Assembly: GCF_000702505.1 (NCBI RefSeq)
Contig: NZ_JNIM01000001.1
Location: forward strand, 248,001 to 312,000
DNA: 64,000 nt
DNA from: Thermogemmatispora carboxidivorans
GTDB lineage: Bacteria; Chloroflexota; Ktedonobacteria; Ktedonobacterales; Ktedonobacteraceae
Direction: 5' to 3'
The notes below the pieces were generated by a model that was not told the origin of the DNA, did not search any database, and was given only the letters and a program-made list of their open reading frames with translations. A program made the translations under genes and the position numbers. How positions within the stretch are numbered: the first letter of the stretch is position 1; every line of letters begins with the position of its first letter. Below, in pieces: positions 1 through 9,238 of this stretch.

Positions 1-187
1 CGGCGGCGTCTTTCAGAATCGCCTGCTCCTGGAAGAAGTGGTCAACGAGTTGCAAGCCAACGGCTTTCATGTCTATCTCAATCGCCGCGTACCCCCGAAC
101 GATGGCGGTCTCAGTCTGGGGCAACTGGCCGTCGCAGCGGCCCGCCTGGCGGCAGAATGTGGAAGCAGCACTGTGCCTGCAAGGTGA
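1..187 (+). CDS. hypF: HypF carbamoyltransferase, C-terminal end (partial)
   Basis: Only the last 61 codons are in the window; the reading frame is open from base 2 to the TGA at 185-187. The peptide begins with a GGVFQN motif and continues with LLLEEV and PPNDGGLSLGQ, which is the conserved end of the YrdC/Kae1-like carbamoyltransferase HypF. In the family this enzyme makes the carbamoyl group that becomes the cyanide ligand of [NiFe]-hydrogenase and hands it to HypE. It lies 111 bases upstream of hypC in the same direction, so it is probably the first maturation gene of this operon. Identification rests on the C-terminal motif and the context; most of the protein is outside the window. Confidence 0.85.
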   Translation, partial: GGVFQNRLLLEEVVNELQANGFHVYLNRRVPPNDGGLSLGQLAVAAARLAAECGSSTVPAR

Positions 188-298
188 AACGGCGTGAGAG
201 ATGGGCCGGCCTTTGACAGGTGCCATCAGCCGATCAGGCTCAGTATGCTCAGGAGCGCGACGTCCTGGTTGCCACAATACAAGAGAGGAGCCGATGCG

Positions 299-571
299 AT
301 GTGTCTGGGAATTCCCGGTCAAGTGCTTGAAATCGTCGACGACGCCAACTCGATTGCGCGCGTTGACGTCTCGGGCGTCAAGCGCAATGTCAGCGTTGCC
401 CTGGTGCGCTCAGAAGGAATTGCTCCCGGCGACTGGGTGCTCATCCACGTCGGCTTTGCCATGAGCAAAATCGATGAAGCGGAGGCGCACGAGACGCTCA
501 AAGCGCTCCAGCTGATGGGCGACGTCTACACCGATGAGCTGAAGCTTCTAGGCTCCAGCCAGATCGAATAA
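299..571 (+). CDS. hypC: HypC hydrogenase maturation chaperone
   Basis: This 90-residue protein starts with MCLGIPG, the HypC/HybG signature in which Cys2 binds iron together with HypD. The start at 299 is chosen over an in-frame ATG at 194 because the mature N-terminus must expose Cys2 and because a GAGAGGAG ribosome binding site lies just before it. The rest folds as the usual small OB-like beta barrel (VLEIVDD, ARVDVSGVKRNVSVALV, GDWVLIHVGFAM). HypC carries the Fe(CN)2CO unit to the large hydrogenase subunit. It sits between hypF and a SIS-domain gene, in an operon that later carries a second, divergent HypC-like gene. Confidence 0.95.
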   Translation: MCLGIPGQVLEIVDDANSIARVDVSGVKRNVSVALVRSEGIAPGDWVLIHVGFAMSKIDEAEAHETLKALQLMGDVYTDELKLLGSSQIE

Positions 572-596
572 TGATGAGGAAGGGGAGGAGCAGCGC

Positions 597-1208
597 ATGT
601 CTCCAGAGGGGCAAGAGCCGCTTGAGGCCGTGCTAGAGCGGCGTTTTGGCCTCAGCACCAGTCTGCCGGCGCTCTTCTTTGAGCGCGAGGCGCCGCGCAT
701 CGCCGAAGCCTGCTGGGCGATGGCTCGCCGCTTTCATCAGGGGGGGCGCCTGCTGGCCTTCGGCAATGGGGCCTGGGCCACCGACGCGCAACATGTCTCG
801 GTCGAATTTGTCCATCCGGTCATTGTTGGCAAGCGTGCTTTGCCGGCCCTGGCTCTGACCAACGATAGTGCCACCCTTAGCGGCCTCATGGCTGGCGGAC
901 GGGCCGACAGGCCCTTCGGCGAACAGCTGCGTGTCCTGGCACGGCCCCAGGATATCGCTCTGGGCTTCTCGCCAGACGGGCGCTGTGCCAACGTCCTGGC
1001 CGCCCTCGCACAGGCGCGGCAGCTGGGCCTGCTCACCCTGGCCATGTTAGGAGGCGATGGGGGGCTGATCACTGCCGAGGCGGTTGACTATCGCTTTGTC
1101 GTGCCCGCTGACGATCCGCTGATCATCCAGGAGGTCCATGAAACGCTCTATCACGTCCTCTGGGAACTGGTACATGTCTTTTTCGAACACGAGGGGGTGC
1201 TGCAATGA
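597..1208 (+). CDS. SIS-domain protein of the hyp operon, degenerate active site
   Basis: A 203-residue single SIS-domain (phosphosugar isomerase fold) protein, similar in length to GmhA sedoheptulose-7-phosphate isomerase. Where active GmhA-like proteins have NGGS followed by DAQ, this one has NGAW-TDAQH, and the usual GISTSGNS phosphate loop reads GFSPDGRC. The serines that normally hold the sugar phosphate are therefore mostly missing. A second SIS gene downstream keeps the normal motifs, so the pair could form a heteromer with one inactive partner (inference). SIS genes are known neighbours of hypC/hypD in actinobacterial and chloroflexotal hydrogenase loci, with unknown function. The last four bases overlap the next gene (ATGA). 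Confidence 0.8.
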   Translation: MSPEGQEPLEAVLERRFGLSTSLPALFFEREAPRIAEACWAMARRFHQGGRLLAFGNGAWATDAQHVSVEFVHPVIVGKRALPALALTNDSATLSGLMAGGRADRPFGEQLRVLARPQDIALGFSPDGRCANVLAALAQARQLGLLTLAMLGGDGGLITAEAVDYRFVVPADDPLIIQEVHETLYHVLWELVHVFFEHEGVLQ

Positions 1209-1516
1209 AGCCCGAATCCGAGCACGTCTCTCACACTCTGTCGCCATCTGTGCCGTTGCGAGCACTTTGTCAGCCCGATCCCGAGGGGCGCTGTCCCACC
1301 TGTGCTGACGAAGCTGTGGCGGTGACGGTGCTCAGTGTCGATAAAGCAGCCGGCCTGGCCTGCGTCCGTCTGGGAGTGGGTGAGGCCCTGATCGACATCA
1401 CCCTGCTTGGCGAGGTTCAGCCGGGTGACCGCCTGCTCGTGCACGGAGGCGTTGCCCTGGAGCGCCTCGGCGAAGCGGAGGAGCCGGTCGGTCAAGGGCG
1501 CGGTCCATCCACCTGA
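1205..1516 (+). CDS. HypC/HupF-like protein lacking the Met-Cys N-terminus
   Basis: The 103-residue product has a C-terminal half that matches the HypC barrel (VTVLSVD, ACVRLGVGEALIDIT, GDRLLVHGGVALERL) but does not start with Met-Cys. Instead residues about 22-35 contain a cysteine cluster, CQPDPEGRCPTCADEA. HupF/HypC variants with a CxTCxDEA element occur in hydrogenase loci of Actinobacteria. The cluster could replace Cys2 as metal ligand, or the protein could have a separate chaperone role. Start overlaps the SIS gene stop by four bases, which indicates translational coupling; the next SIS gene follows after 52 bases. Confidence 0.78.
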   Translation: MKPESEHVSHTLSPSVPLRALCQPDPEGRCPTCADEAVAVTVLSVDKAAGLACVRLGVGEALIDITLLGEVQPGDRLLVHGGVALERLGEAEEPVGQGRGPST

Positions 1517-1568
1517 GCCAGTCAGCCAGCCGGGGGTCACCTTACCAAAGAAAGCGAGCGAGCCGGCT

Positions 1569-2294
1569 ATGAACAAAGACGTTGAGCATGGCGAGCCGGT
1601 CCAAGGATCGGAGTACGATCGCCTCTTTTATCCCTATCTCTTTGCGGGGGGCAAGGTCAGTCTGGAGGAAGTCCTCAGCCAGGTCCGGCATTCCACCCTG
1701 GAGAAGTGCCGCGAAGTTATCGCCCTGCGTCAGGCGACCCTGGCTACGGCACGCGAGTCGCTGCTGGCGGCGGCCCAGGCGATGGCCCAGGCCTTCGCCG
1801 CTGGGGCGACCCTGCTGGCCTTTGGCAATGGGGGCAGTACCACCGATGCCCAGGATCTGGTGACCGATCTGCTCCATCCGCCTTTCTCTCACTGGCGAGC
1901 GCTGCCGGCCATTGCCCTCACCAACGACATCGCTGTTGTCACGGCGGTGGGCAACGATGTCGGCTTCGAGAATATCTTTACGCGCCAGATCATCGCCTTC
2001 GGGCGACCCGGCGATATTGCCGTGGGCATCTCTACCAGCGGCAACTCGCTCAATGTTCTGCACGCCTTTGAGCAGGCCAAAAAACAGGGTCTGCTCACCG
2101 TGGGCCTGGCTGGCTACGACGGCGGCAAAACCAGGCGCTCACCAGCGGTGGACTACTGTCTCGTCTCCCCTGGCGATCATATCCCGCGTATTCAGGAGGC
2201 GCAAGCCACCGTCTACCATGCCCTGATCGAGCTGGTGCAGGCCCTCTTAGCCGCACAGAAAGGGAGAGCTGACAGCGATGAAGTTCGTCGATGA
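1569..2294 (+). CDS. SIS-domain protein of the hyp operon, intact motifs
   Basis: From the chosen ATG at 1569 the product is 241 residues, with a roughly 60-residue helical N-terminus and a GmhA-like SIS domain. The phosphosugar loops are intact: FGNGGSTTDAQD at about residue 84 and GISTSGNSLNV at about residue 155. Longer in-frame starts run back into the HypC-like gene and give a low-complexity Arg-rich extension, so they were rejected. The 3' end overlaps hypD by 17 bases, tying this gene to the maturation operon. The substrate is unknown; a link between a phosphosugar and Fe ligand assembly is not established. Confidence 0.82.
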   Translation: MNKDVEHGEPVQGSEYDRLFYPYLFAGGKVSLEEVLSQVRHSTLEKCREVIALRQATLATARESLLAAAQAMAQAFAAGATLLAFGNGGSTTDAQDLVTDLLHPPFSHWRALPAIALTNDIAVVTAVGNDVGFENIFTRQIIAFGRPGDIAVGISTSGNSLNVLHAFEQAKKQGLLTVGLAGYDGGKTRRSPAVDYCLVSPGDHIPRIQEAQATVYHALIELVQALLAAQKGRADSDEVRR

Positions 2295-3417
2295 ATATCG
2301 TGATCCCGAGCTGGCCAAACGGATCGCCGCCGAGATTGCCCGCCTCAGCGACGGGCGCCCGCTCAAGTTCATGGAGGTCTGTGGTGGCCACACCCATACG
2401 ATCTACAAACACGGCATCGAGGACGTGCTCCCGCGCAGCATTGACTTGGTGCATGGTCCTGGCTGCCCGGTCTGTGTCCTGCCGATGGGGCGCATCGATG
2501 ATGCCATCGCCATTGCCCGCATGGAGGGCGTCATCTTCACCACCTTCGGCGACATGATGCGCGTCCCTGGCTCGAAAGGCAGCCTGCTCGATGCCAAGGC
2601 CGAAGGGGCCGATGTGCGCTTCGTCTACTCGCCGCTGGACGCCCTCAAGCTGGCGCGCCAACACCCCGATCGCCAGGTGGTCTTCTTCGCCATCGGCTTC
2701 GAAACGACCGCGCCCTCGACAGCAGTGACCCTGCTGCGAGCCAGAGCGGAGGGCATCAAGAATTTCTCCGTCTTCTGCAATCATGTGACCATTATTCCAG
2801 CCATCAAAGCCATTCTCGACTCGCCCGATCTGCGCCTGGACGGCTTCATTGGTCCAGGGCACGTCAGCATGGTCATCGGCATGCGCCCCTACACCTTCAT
2901 CGCTCGCGACCATCACAAGCCCGTCGTGATCGCCGGCTTTGAGCCACTCGACATCATCCAGGCCGTCTACATGCTGGTCAAGCAAATCAGTGAAGGACGG
3001 GCAGAGGTCGAGAACCAGTACACGCGCGTGGTGCGGCCCGAGGGCAACGTACGGGCTTTGGAGGCGATGGCCCGCACGATGGAGCTGCGGCCCTTCTTCG
3101 AATGGCGCGGACTCGGGTTCATCACCCATAGCGCCCTCAAGCTGCGACCAGAGTTCGCCGACTGGGATGCCGAGCTGCGCTACGAAGTGCCGGGCCTGCG
3201 AGTGGCCGATCCTAAAGCCTGCCAGTGCGGCGAGGTCCTCAAGGGGGTCATCAAGCCCTGGGAATGCAAGGTCTTCGGCACCGCCTGCACCCCTGAGACC
3301 CCAATCGGGACCTGCATGGTCTCGCCAGAAGGGGCCTGCGCTGCCTACTACAACTATGGCCGCTTCTCGATGGCCGCCGAGCGCGACCACCTGCGCAGTC
3401 TCTCTCGGACCCCCTAG
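2278..3417 (+). CDS. hypD: HypD hydrogenase maturation protein
   Basis: A 379-residue protein with the full HypD signature: MEVCGGHTH near the N-terminus, GPGCPVCVLP at about residue 60, and the C-terminal [4Fe-4S] cysteine set (CQCGEVL, PWECKVFG, CTPETPIGTC, EGACAAYY). HypD with HypC is the scaffold on which CN and CO are added to iron, using its 4Fe-4S cluster and redox-active cysteines. The start overlaps the upstream SIS gene by 17 bases, implying coupled translation. The length matches the family norm and all key cysteines are present. Confidence 0.97.
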   Translation: MKFVDEYRDPELAKRIAAEIARLSDGRPLKFMEVCGGHTHTIYKHGIEDVLPRSIDLVHGPGCPVCVLPMGRIDDAIAIARMEGVIFTTFGDMMRVPGSKGSLLDAKAEGADVRFVYSPLDALKLARQHPDRQVVFFAIGFETTAPSTAVTLLRARAEGIKNFSVFCNHVTIIPAIKAILDSPDLRLDGFIGPGHVSMVIGMRPYTFIARDHHKPVVIAGFEPLDIIQAVYMLVKQISEGRAEVENQYTRVVRPEGNVRALEAMARTMELRPFFEWRGLGFITHSALKLRPEFADWDAELRYEVPGLRVADPKACQCGEVLKGVIKPWECKVFGTACTPETPIGTCMVSPEGACAAYYNYGRFSMAAERDHLRSLSRTP

Positions 3418-3555
3418 ACGGCAGTGAGGCCGAGGGAGGAAGGAGACCGAGCCAGATCAAGCATCCCAAACCCACACAACCGAGCGAATCAGAGCAGCAG
3501 GGACAACAAGCTTCGCAATACAAACGCAAGAAAGATGGAAGGAAGGGAGAGAGCA

Positions 3556-4674
3556 ATGGACGTCAAGCCCGGTTCCGAGCAGGAGGCGGCGCGGCTCGAC
3601 GCAGTCCTGCAGAAAATGGAGCGCGTCCGGCAGGCGCGCCGGCACAAGTTCTATTTGCGCGACGAGCGCATCACGCTCAGTCATGGCAGCGGTGGCAAGG
3701 CCACCCATAACCTGATCGAGGGCGTCTTTGCCCCGGCCTTCTCCAATCCGCTGCTCGATGCCCTGGAAGATGCAGCGGTCTTCTCGCTGGACGGCAGCGG
3801 CCTGCAGCTGGCCTTTACGACTGACACCTATGTGGTCAGTCCCCTCTTCTTCGCCGGCGGCGACATCGGCAAACTGGCCGTGCACGGCACCATCAACGAT
3901 CTGGCAATGGCCGGGGCCCAGCCGCTCTATCTCTCGGCGAGCTTCATCCTCGAGGAGGGCTTTCCCATTGCGGAATTGCGGCGCATCGTCGCCTCCATGC
4001 AGGCGGCGGCCAGCGCTGCTGGCGTGGCCATCGTCACTGGCGACACCAAGGTCGTGCAGCGCGGCAAAGGGGATGGCGTCTTCATCAATACCGCCGGCGT
4101 CGGACTGCGACGTGCGCACTGGCCGCTCGGGCAGACCTGTCTGCAGCCGGGCGATGTCGTCCTCCTCAGCGGTAGTGCTGGCGACCACGGGATCGCCATC
4201 ATGCTGGCGCGCGAGGCCCTCGATATCGAAACCGATGTCCAGAGTGATACGGCGCCACTCCATACGCTGGTGGCGGCCTTGTTCGAGGCCATTGGCGAGC
4301 GTGTGCATTGTCTGAAAGATCCCACCCGCGGTGGCATAGCCACAGCCCTCAACGAAATGGCTCTGGCCTCCGAAGTGGCCATTGGTCTGGATGAACAAGC
4401 GATCCCGGTGCATCCCGGCGTCCGCGGTGCCTGTGAGATCCTGGGACTCGACCCGCTCACCATTGCCAACGAGGGCAAGCTGCTGGCCGTGGTGGCTCCC
4501 GAAGCAGCAGCACAGGCCCTGGCCGTCATGCGCGCGCATCCCCTGGGACGAGAGGCGGCCATCATCGGCAGCGTCCAGGCCGAACCGCCTGGCATCGTCT
4601 TTCTGCGCACGGAAATCGGCGGCATGCGCGTCCTCGATATGCTCGTCGGTGATCCGCTCCCTCGCATCTGCTAA
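3556..4674 (+). CDS. hypE: HypE carbamoyl dehydratase
   Basis: A 372-residue AIR-synthase-related protein with ITLSHGSGG at about residue 36, TDTYVVSPLFFAGGDIG and DPTRGGIAT motifs. It ends in PRIC, the conserved tail whose last cysteine carries the thiocarbamate that HypE dehydrates to thiocyanate using ATP. The ATG at 3556 follows a GGAAGGGAGAG ribosome binding site; the open frame extends to 3424 but that stretch looks noncoding. Even so, about 35 residues precede the usual HypE N-terminus and look helical and charged. It is the last gene of the hyp operon, 138 bases after hypD, followed by a hairpin at 4709-4739. Confidence 0.96.
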   Translation: MDVKPGSEQEAARLDAVLQKMERVRQARRHKFYLRDERITLSHGSGGKATHNLIEGVFAPAFSNPLLDALEDAAVFSLDGSGLQLAFTTDTYVVSPLFFAGGDIGKLAVHGTINDLAMAGAQPLYLSASFILEEGFPIAELRRIVASMQAAASAAGVAIVTGDTKVVQRGKGDGVFINTAGVGLRRAHWPLGQTCLQPGDVVLLSGSAGDHGIAIMLAREALDIETDVQSDTAPLHTLVAALFEAIGERVHCLKDPTRGGIATALNEMALASEVAIGLDEQAIPVHPGVRGACEILGLDPLTIANEGKLLAVVAPEAAAQALAVMRAHPLGREAAIIGSVQAEPPGIVFLRTEIGGMRVLDMLVGDPLPRIC

Positions 4675-4708
4675 GTTTCTACCTCCCCTGCTCCCCTTGC
4701 ACACTTCC

Positions 4709-4739
4709 AGCGCTCGCCTGAAGCTAGAAGGTGAGCGCT
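4709..4739 (+). terminator. hairpin after hypE
   Basis: An 11-bp stem (4709-4719 with 4729-4739, one G-T wobble) and a 9-base loop begin 34 bases after the hypE stop. It lacks a T-run, so it may be a weak terminator or an mRNA end-protecting hairpin. Confidence 0.5.
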
Positions 4740-4886
4740 CTGCTCATTCCCGGAAACCCTTCTCCGCCTGCGAACAGCCTCCCTCGTCTTCAGAGGATAC
4801 ATATATTGGACAATATAAATTGAGGAGGTGTAGCGTTTATATTACGCAGAAGGCTCTCTGTCGTAATATGCTTGCAGGAGAACAAC

Positions 4887-5795
4887 GTGCTAGAACCGTC
4901 GTTTCTATTGCCTGGCAGATGCCAGATCTATACTTCTCAGCAGCAGAACCTCGGGGGGAACTGGCTCGGCAAGCCGCTGCTGGCGCTACTGCTCGCGATG
5001 GGGTTGCTGCTGGCCGGTGGGAGAGTAGCCCTGGCCGAGAGCGTCACTGTCAGCGACGGTGCAGGGGTCTTGGATGTGGCCCGTGTCAAGAGCGAGGGGG
5101 CGAAGTTACCGTATCCGTTGGAGGTCGATACGACCAACAGCTTCAGCGGCAGTCAGACAGACTTTGAGGGCTATGCGCGTGGGCGGGTGAGCGCAGCCGA
5201 GCGGCTGATTGTGATTGCCATCGACACGGTCCATCGCTGGGTCTATATTGAGTCGGGAAATGCGGTCCCGCTCTCGGATAGCGAGGCGGAAGATGCCTAC
5301 ACGGCCTTCAAGGAGCACTACCGCGATGGGAGCTACACCGGGGCAACGCTGGCGGCCATCCAGTCGCTGGAAAAGAGCCTGACCGTGACGTCAGCGACCG
5401 TGACGTCAGAGCCTGATGAATCGTCAGGTAGCGTCAATCAAGGCTTTGATTGGACAGGGGTGGCCTGGACTGGCTGTTTCTGTATCTCTACTGTCGCCCT
5501 TTTCTTCTTAGTCATCGGGGCTGCTGCCAATGAGGATGCAGCTCGGCGGCGTAGGGGGTATCGAGGAGGTGAATCCAGCACTGGCTTTGGGGCAAGCAGC
5601 TGGGGAAGCAGCTATGGAGGGGGCTTCAGCGACAGCGGCGGGAGCATAGGAGGAGGCTTCAGCGACAGTGGTGGGAGTGCAGGCGGGAGCTTCAGCGACA
5701 GCGGTGGGAGTGCAGGAGGGAGCTTTAGCGACAGCGGTGGGAGTGCAGGAGGGAGCTTTAGCGACAGCGGTGGAGGAGCAGGAGGGAGCTTTTAG
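4887..5795 (+). CDS. secreted TPM-like membrane protein with SDSGG repeats
   Basis: The start is taken as GTG 4887, seven bases after AGGAG; a TTG at 4872 is the alternative. Residues about 30-55 form a hydrophobic signal segment ending in ALAES. A TPM-like (TLP18.3/Psb32/MOLO-1) domain follows, with VTVSDGAGVLD, RLIVIAIDTVHRWVYIESG and AYTAFKEHYRDGSY. A second membrane segment lies near residue 195-215, and the C-terminus is a Gly/Ser tail made of 11-residue units (consensus SFSDSGGSAGG) encoded by 33-bp tandem repeats. It is a tandem paralogue of the next gene. TPM domains are linked to envelope stress and repair, but the function here is unknown. Confidence 0.8.
   Translation: MLEPSFLLPGRCQIYTSQQQNLGGNWLGKPLLALLLAMGLLLAGGRVALAESVTVSDGAGVLDVARVKSEGAKLPYPLEVDTTNSFSGSQTDFEGYARGRVSAAERLIVIAIDTVHRWVYIESGNAVPLSDSEAEDAYTAFKEHYRDGSYTGATLAAIQSLEKSLTVTSATVTSEPDESSGSVNQGFDWTGVAWTGCFCISTVALFFLVIGAAANEDAARRRRGYRGGESSTGFGASSWGSSYGGGFSDSGGSIGGGFSDSGGSAGGSFSDSGGSAGGSFSDSGGSAGGSFSDSGGGAGGSF
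5625..5792 (+). repeat. five 33-bp in-frame tandem repeats
   Basis: Copies begin at 5625, 5658, 5691, 5724 and 5757, each exactly 33 bp apart, with a further TTT at 5790. They encode SDSGG-containing 11-residue units at the protein C-terminus. The later copies are nearly identical at DNA level, so the copy number is likely to vary by slippage or recombination. Confidence 0.95.
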
Positions 5796-5934
5796 CGGCG
5801 CGGTGCAGACAGGGCTGAGCCTGGCTGTCGGCTCTGTCTCTGTCAACCCCAGCCCTAGATCATCCGTATAAATAGCGTGGCATGGAGCAACAAAGTGCGC
5901 CATGATAGGGCAAAAAGAGGAGGGGAACGTATTC

Positions 5935-6963
5935 ATGATTCTCACACAAGTACCATCTAGTGGGCCAGGTGCTGACCAGCAAAGGGGGACGCTCCAGCCT
6001 GCTCGCCCTCGGAGGTTCAGTGCACTGCGGCCACTATTGGCGCTACTGCTCGCCGGCTTCCTGCTCATGCTGACAAGCGCAGCTGCCCTGGCCGATAGCG
6101 TGACCATCAGTGATGGGGCCGGCGTTCTTGATAAAGGTCGCGTCCAAAGCGAAGCGGCCAAACTGCCCTACCCCATTGCTATCTATACGACCAACTCCTT
6201 CACTGGCAGCCAGTCCGACTTTGAGGCGCGCACACAAAGCCATGTCACCAACTCGCGTCTCATTGTCATCGCTATCGATACCGTTCATCACTGGATGTAC
6301 ATCAAGTCTGGCTCGCAGGTGCCGCTTTCCAACAGTGCTGCTCAAGATGCCTACAATGCCTTCAAAGACAACTACAACAATGGAGACTATACTGGAGCCA
6401 CGCTAGCGGCGATTCGCTCGCTGGAGGACTCGCTGGCGGCGGCGCGTAGCGGTGAAGGTGGCTCACCGGCCAACTCTGGGGCTGGTGGTCTCCTATCGGG
6501 AGGCCTGGGCACGCTCTGCTGTCTTGGTCTGCTGGTTTTGATCATTGGGGGAATCATCTTCGCTGTTGTGCGGCGGCGCTCTGGCCAGGGCTGGGGTTGG
6601 GGTCGCAGCAATGTTCCCTATGAACCGACGCCACCAGGTAGCTATCCGTACCAGGGTCCCTATCAGGGAGGGTATCCCCCTAACTATTACCCCCCCAATC
6701 AGGGTGGGGGCATGAATCCCTGGGCAGCCGGTGGTCTCGGAGCCCTCGGTGGCGGCCTGATCGGCTATGAGCTTGGCAAGATGGCCGGTGAAGGAGAGGC
6801 CCGGCATCAAGAATCTGGCTTCGCCGGTGATCCCGGCCCCGGTGGTGGCGGTGACTTTGGCGGCGGTGGTGACTTTGGTGGAGGCGCTGGTGGTGACTTT
6901 GGTGGAGGCGGCGACTTTGGTGGAGGTGGTGACTTCGGTGGTGGCGATGGCGGCAGCTTCTAA
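5935..6963 (+). CDS. secreted TPM-like membrane protein with GGGGDF tail
   Basis: The 342-residue product (ATG 5935 with a GAGGAGGGG ribosome binding site upstream) is a clear paralogue of the preceding protein: signal segment ending in ALADS, then VTISDGAGVLD, IVIAIDTVHHWMYIKSG and AYNAFKDNYNNGDYTG. A transmembrane segment at about 190-215 is followed by RRR, a Pro/Tyr-rich stretch (PYQGPYQGGYPP) and a Gly-rich tail of GGGGDF units. The topology suggests an extracytoplasmic TPM domain and a low-complexity cytoplasmic tail. Tandem duplication followed by divergence of the tails is the simplest reading. Confidence 0.8.
   Translation: MILTQVPSSGPGADQQRGTLQPARPRRFSALRPLLALLLAGFLLMLTSAAALADSVTISDGAGVLDKGRVQSEAAKLPYPIAIYTTNSFTGSQSDFEARTQSHVTNSRLIVIAIDTVHHWMYIKSGSQVPLSNSAAQDAYNAFKDNYNNGDYTGATLAAIRSLEDSLAAARSGEGGSPANSGAGGLLSGGLGTLCCLGLLVLIIGGIIFAVVRRRSGQGWGWGRSNVPYEPTPPGSYPYQGPYQGGYPPNYYPPNQGGGMNPWAAGGLGALGGGLIGYELGKMAGEGEARHQESGFAGDPGPGGGGDFGGGGDFGGGAGGDFGGGGDFGGGGDFGGGDGGSF
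6839..6960 (+). repeat. GGGGDF-coding low-complexity repeat
   Basis: Imperfect 15-18-bp units of GGTGG/GGCGG followed by GACTTT encode a GGGGDF-type tail. The repeat is similar in style to, but different in sequence from, the 33-bp repeats of the upstream paralogue. Confidence 0.85.
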
Positions 6964-7032
6964 ACCCTCTCATTGTGGCCCCATCTCATGAGGTTGCACT
7001 GATCAGCGATCAGGCGACAAGGTCAACCCAAC

Positions 7033-7066
7033 AAAGGAGAACGCCAGCTAATGGCGTTCTCCTTTT
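7033..7066. terminator. bidirectional intrinsic terminator
   Basis: A perfect 14-bp stem (7033-7046 with 7052-7065) with loop GCTAA, A-rich on the left arm and T-rich on the right. It lies between the second TPM-like gene (+) and atpC (-), which converge here, and can terminate both. Confidence 0.9.
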
Positions 7067-7157
7067 ACTGAAGAACAAGGTCCTTATCTAGGAGCGACTT
7101 CTGCTGGCCCCGGTCCCGTCCATAGCTTGAAGGCCAGGGCTTCTCAGTGGAAGAGGG

Positions 7158-7610
7158 CTACTCTTCCTCGCCCGTGCTCGGGCGAATACGCCGGGTATGG
7201 CGGCGACGTGCCAGCTCTGCCACGCGCAAGCGGCTGACCGCCTGCTCCAAAGCTGCCTGGAGCTCGGCGCGCTCGACATCTGTCTGGGCCTGCTCCAGAC
7301 GCTCCAGGGCCCGGCGGCGCGCCTCCTGAGCGCGGGCCTCATCGATCTCCTCGGCGTGCTCAGCGGCATCGGCCAGCACTGTCACCTGATCCTCGAAGAC
7401 CTCCAGGAAGCCGCCGGAGACGAAAATTGGCTCCTCGGCCTCTCCCAAGCGGATCAGCAGCTCGCCCGGTGCCAGCACTGCCAGGAGCGGCGCATGGCGC
7501 GGCAGAATGCCCAGGCGGCCCTCCGTGCCCGGAGCATTCACCTGGTCCGCCTCGCCGCTGTAGAGCGCCCGCTCGGCGGTCACCACCTCGACATGCAGTT
7601 TTCCAGCCAT
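7158..7610 (-). CDS. atpC: F1 ATP synthase epsilon subunit
   Basis: The 150-residue epsilon subunit has the N-terminal beta sandwich (VEVVTAERALYSGEADQV, GTEGRLGILPRHAPL, FVSGGFLEV) and a C-terminal two-helix domain rich in Arg/Ala. It belongs to the rotor stalk and inhibits ATP hydrolysis through the C-terminal helices. The C-terminus is extended by an Arg-rich stretch ending in GEEE. It is the last gene of the atp operon, one base after the atpD stop, and is followed by the terminator at 7033-7066. Confidence 0.95.
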   Translation of the reverse strand: MAGKLHVEVVTAERALYSGEADQVNAPGTEGRLGILPRHAPLLAVLAPGELLIRLGEAEEPIFVSGGFLEVFEDQVTVLADAAEHAEEIDEARAQEARRRALERLEQAQTDVERAELQAALEQAVSRLRVAELARRRHTRRIRPSTGEEE

Positions 7611-7611
7611 C

Positions 7612-9072
<1,461 letters not shown>

Positions 9073-9238
9073 TCACTACCAGCAAGGCGCGCAAGCCTGC
9101 TCGCAAGCCTGCTGCATCCATCCCGCTTCCGTTCAGCGTTCGTTTCGTTACAAACTGTTACGTGTCCCTGATCGAAACCGTTGCCGTGGGCAACGGACTC
9201 GCGCCGGGTGGCCATGACTGACCAGGCGCGAGGGCTGA

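Noticed and set aside
2095..4704. Long open frames on the minus strand across hypD and hypE (over 400 codons)
   Set aside because: They are antisense shadows caused by high GC in codon position three; no family motifs, while the plus strand encodes HypD and HypE.
5625..5792. Regular 33-bp repeats resembling a CRISPR array
   Set aside because: The repeats are contiguous without spacers and are in frame within a protein tail of SDSGG units.
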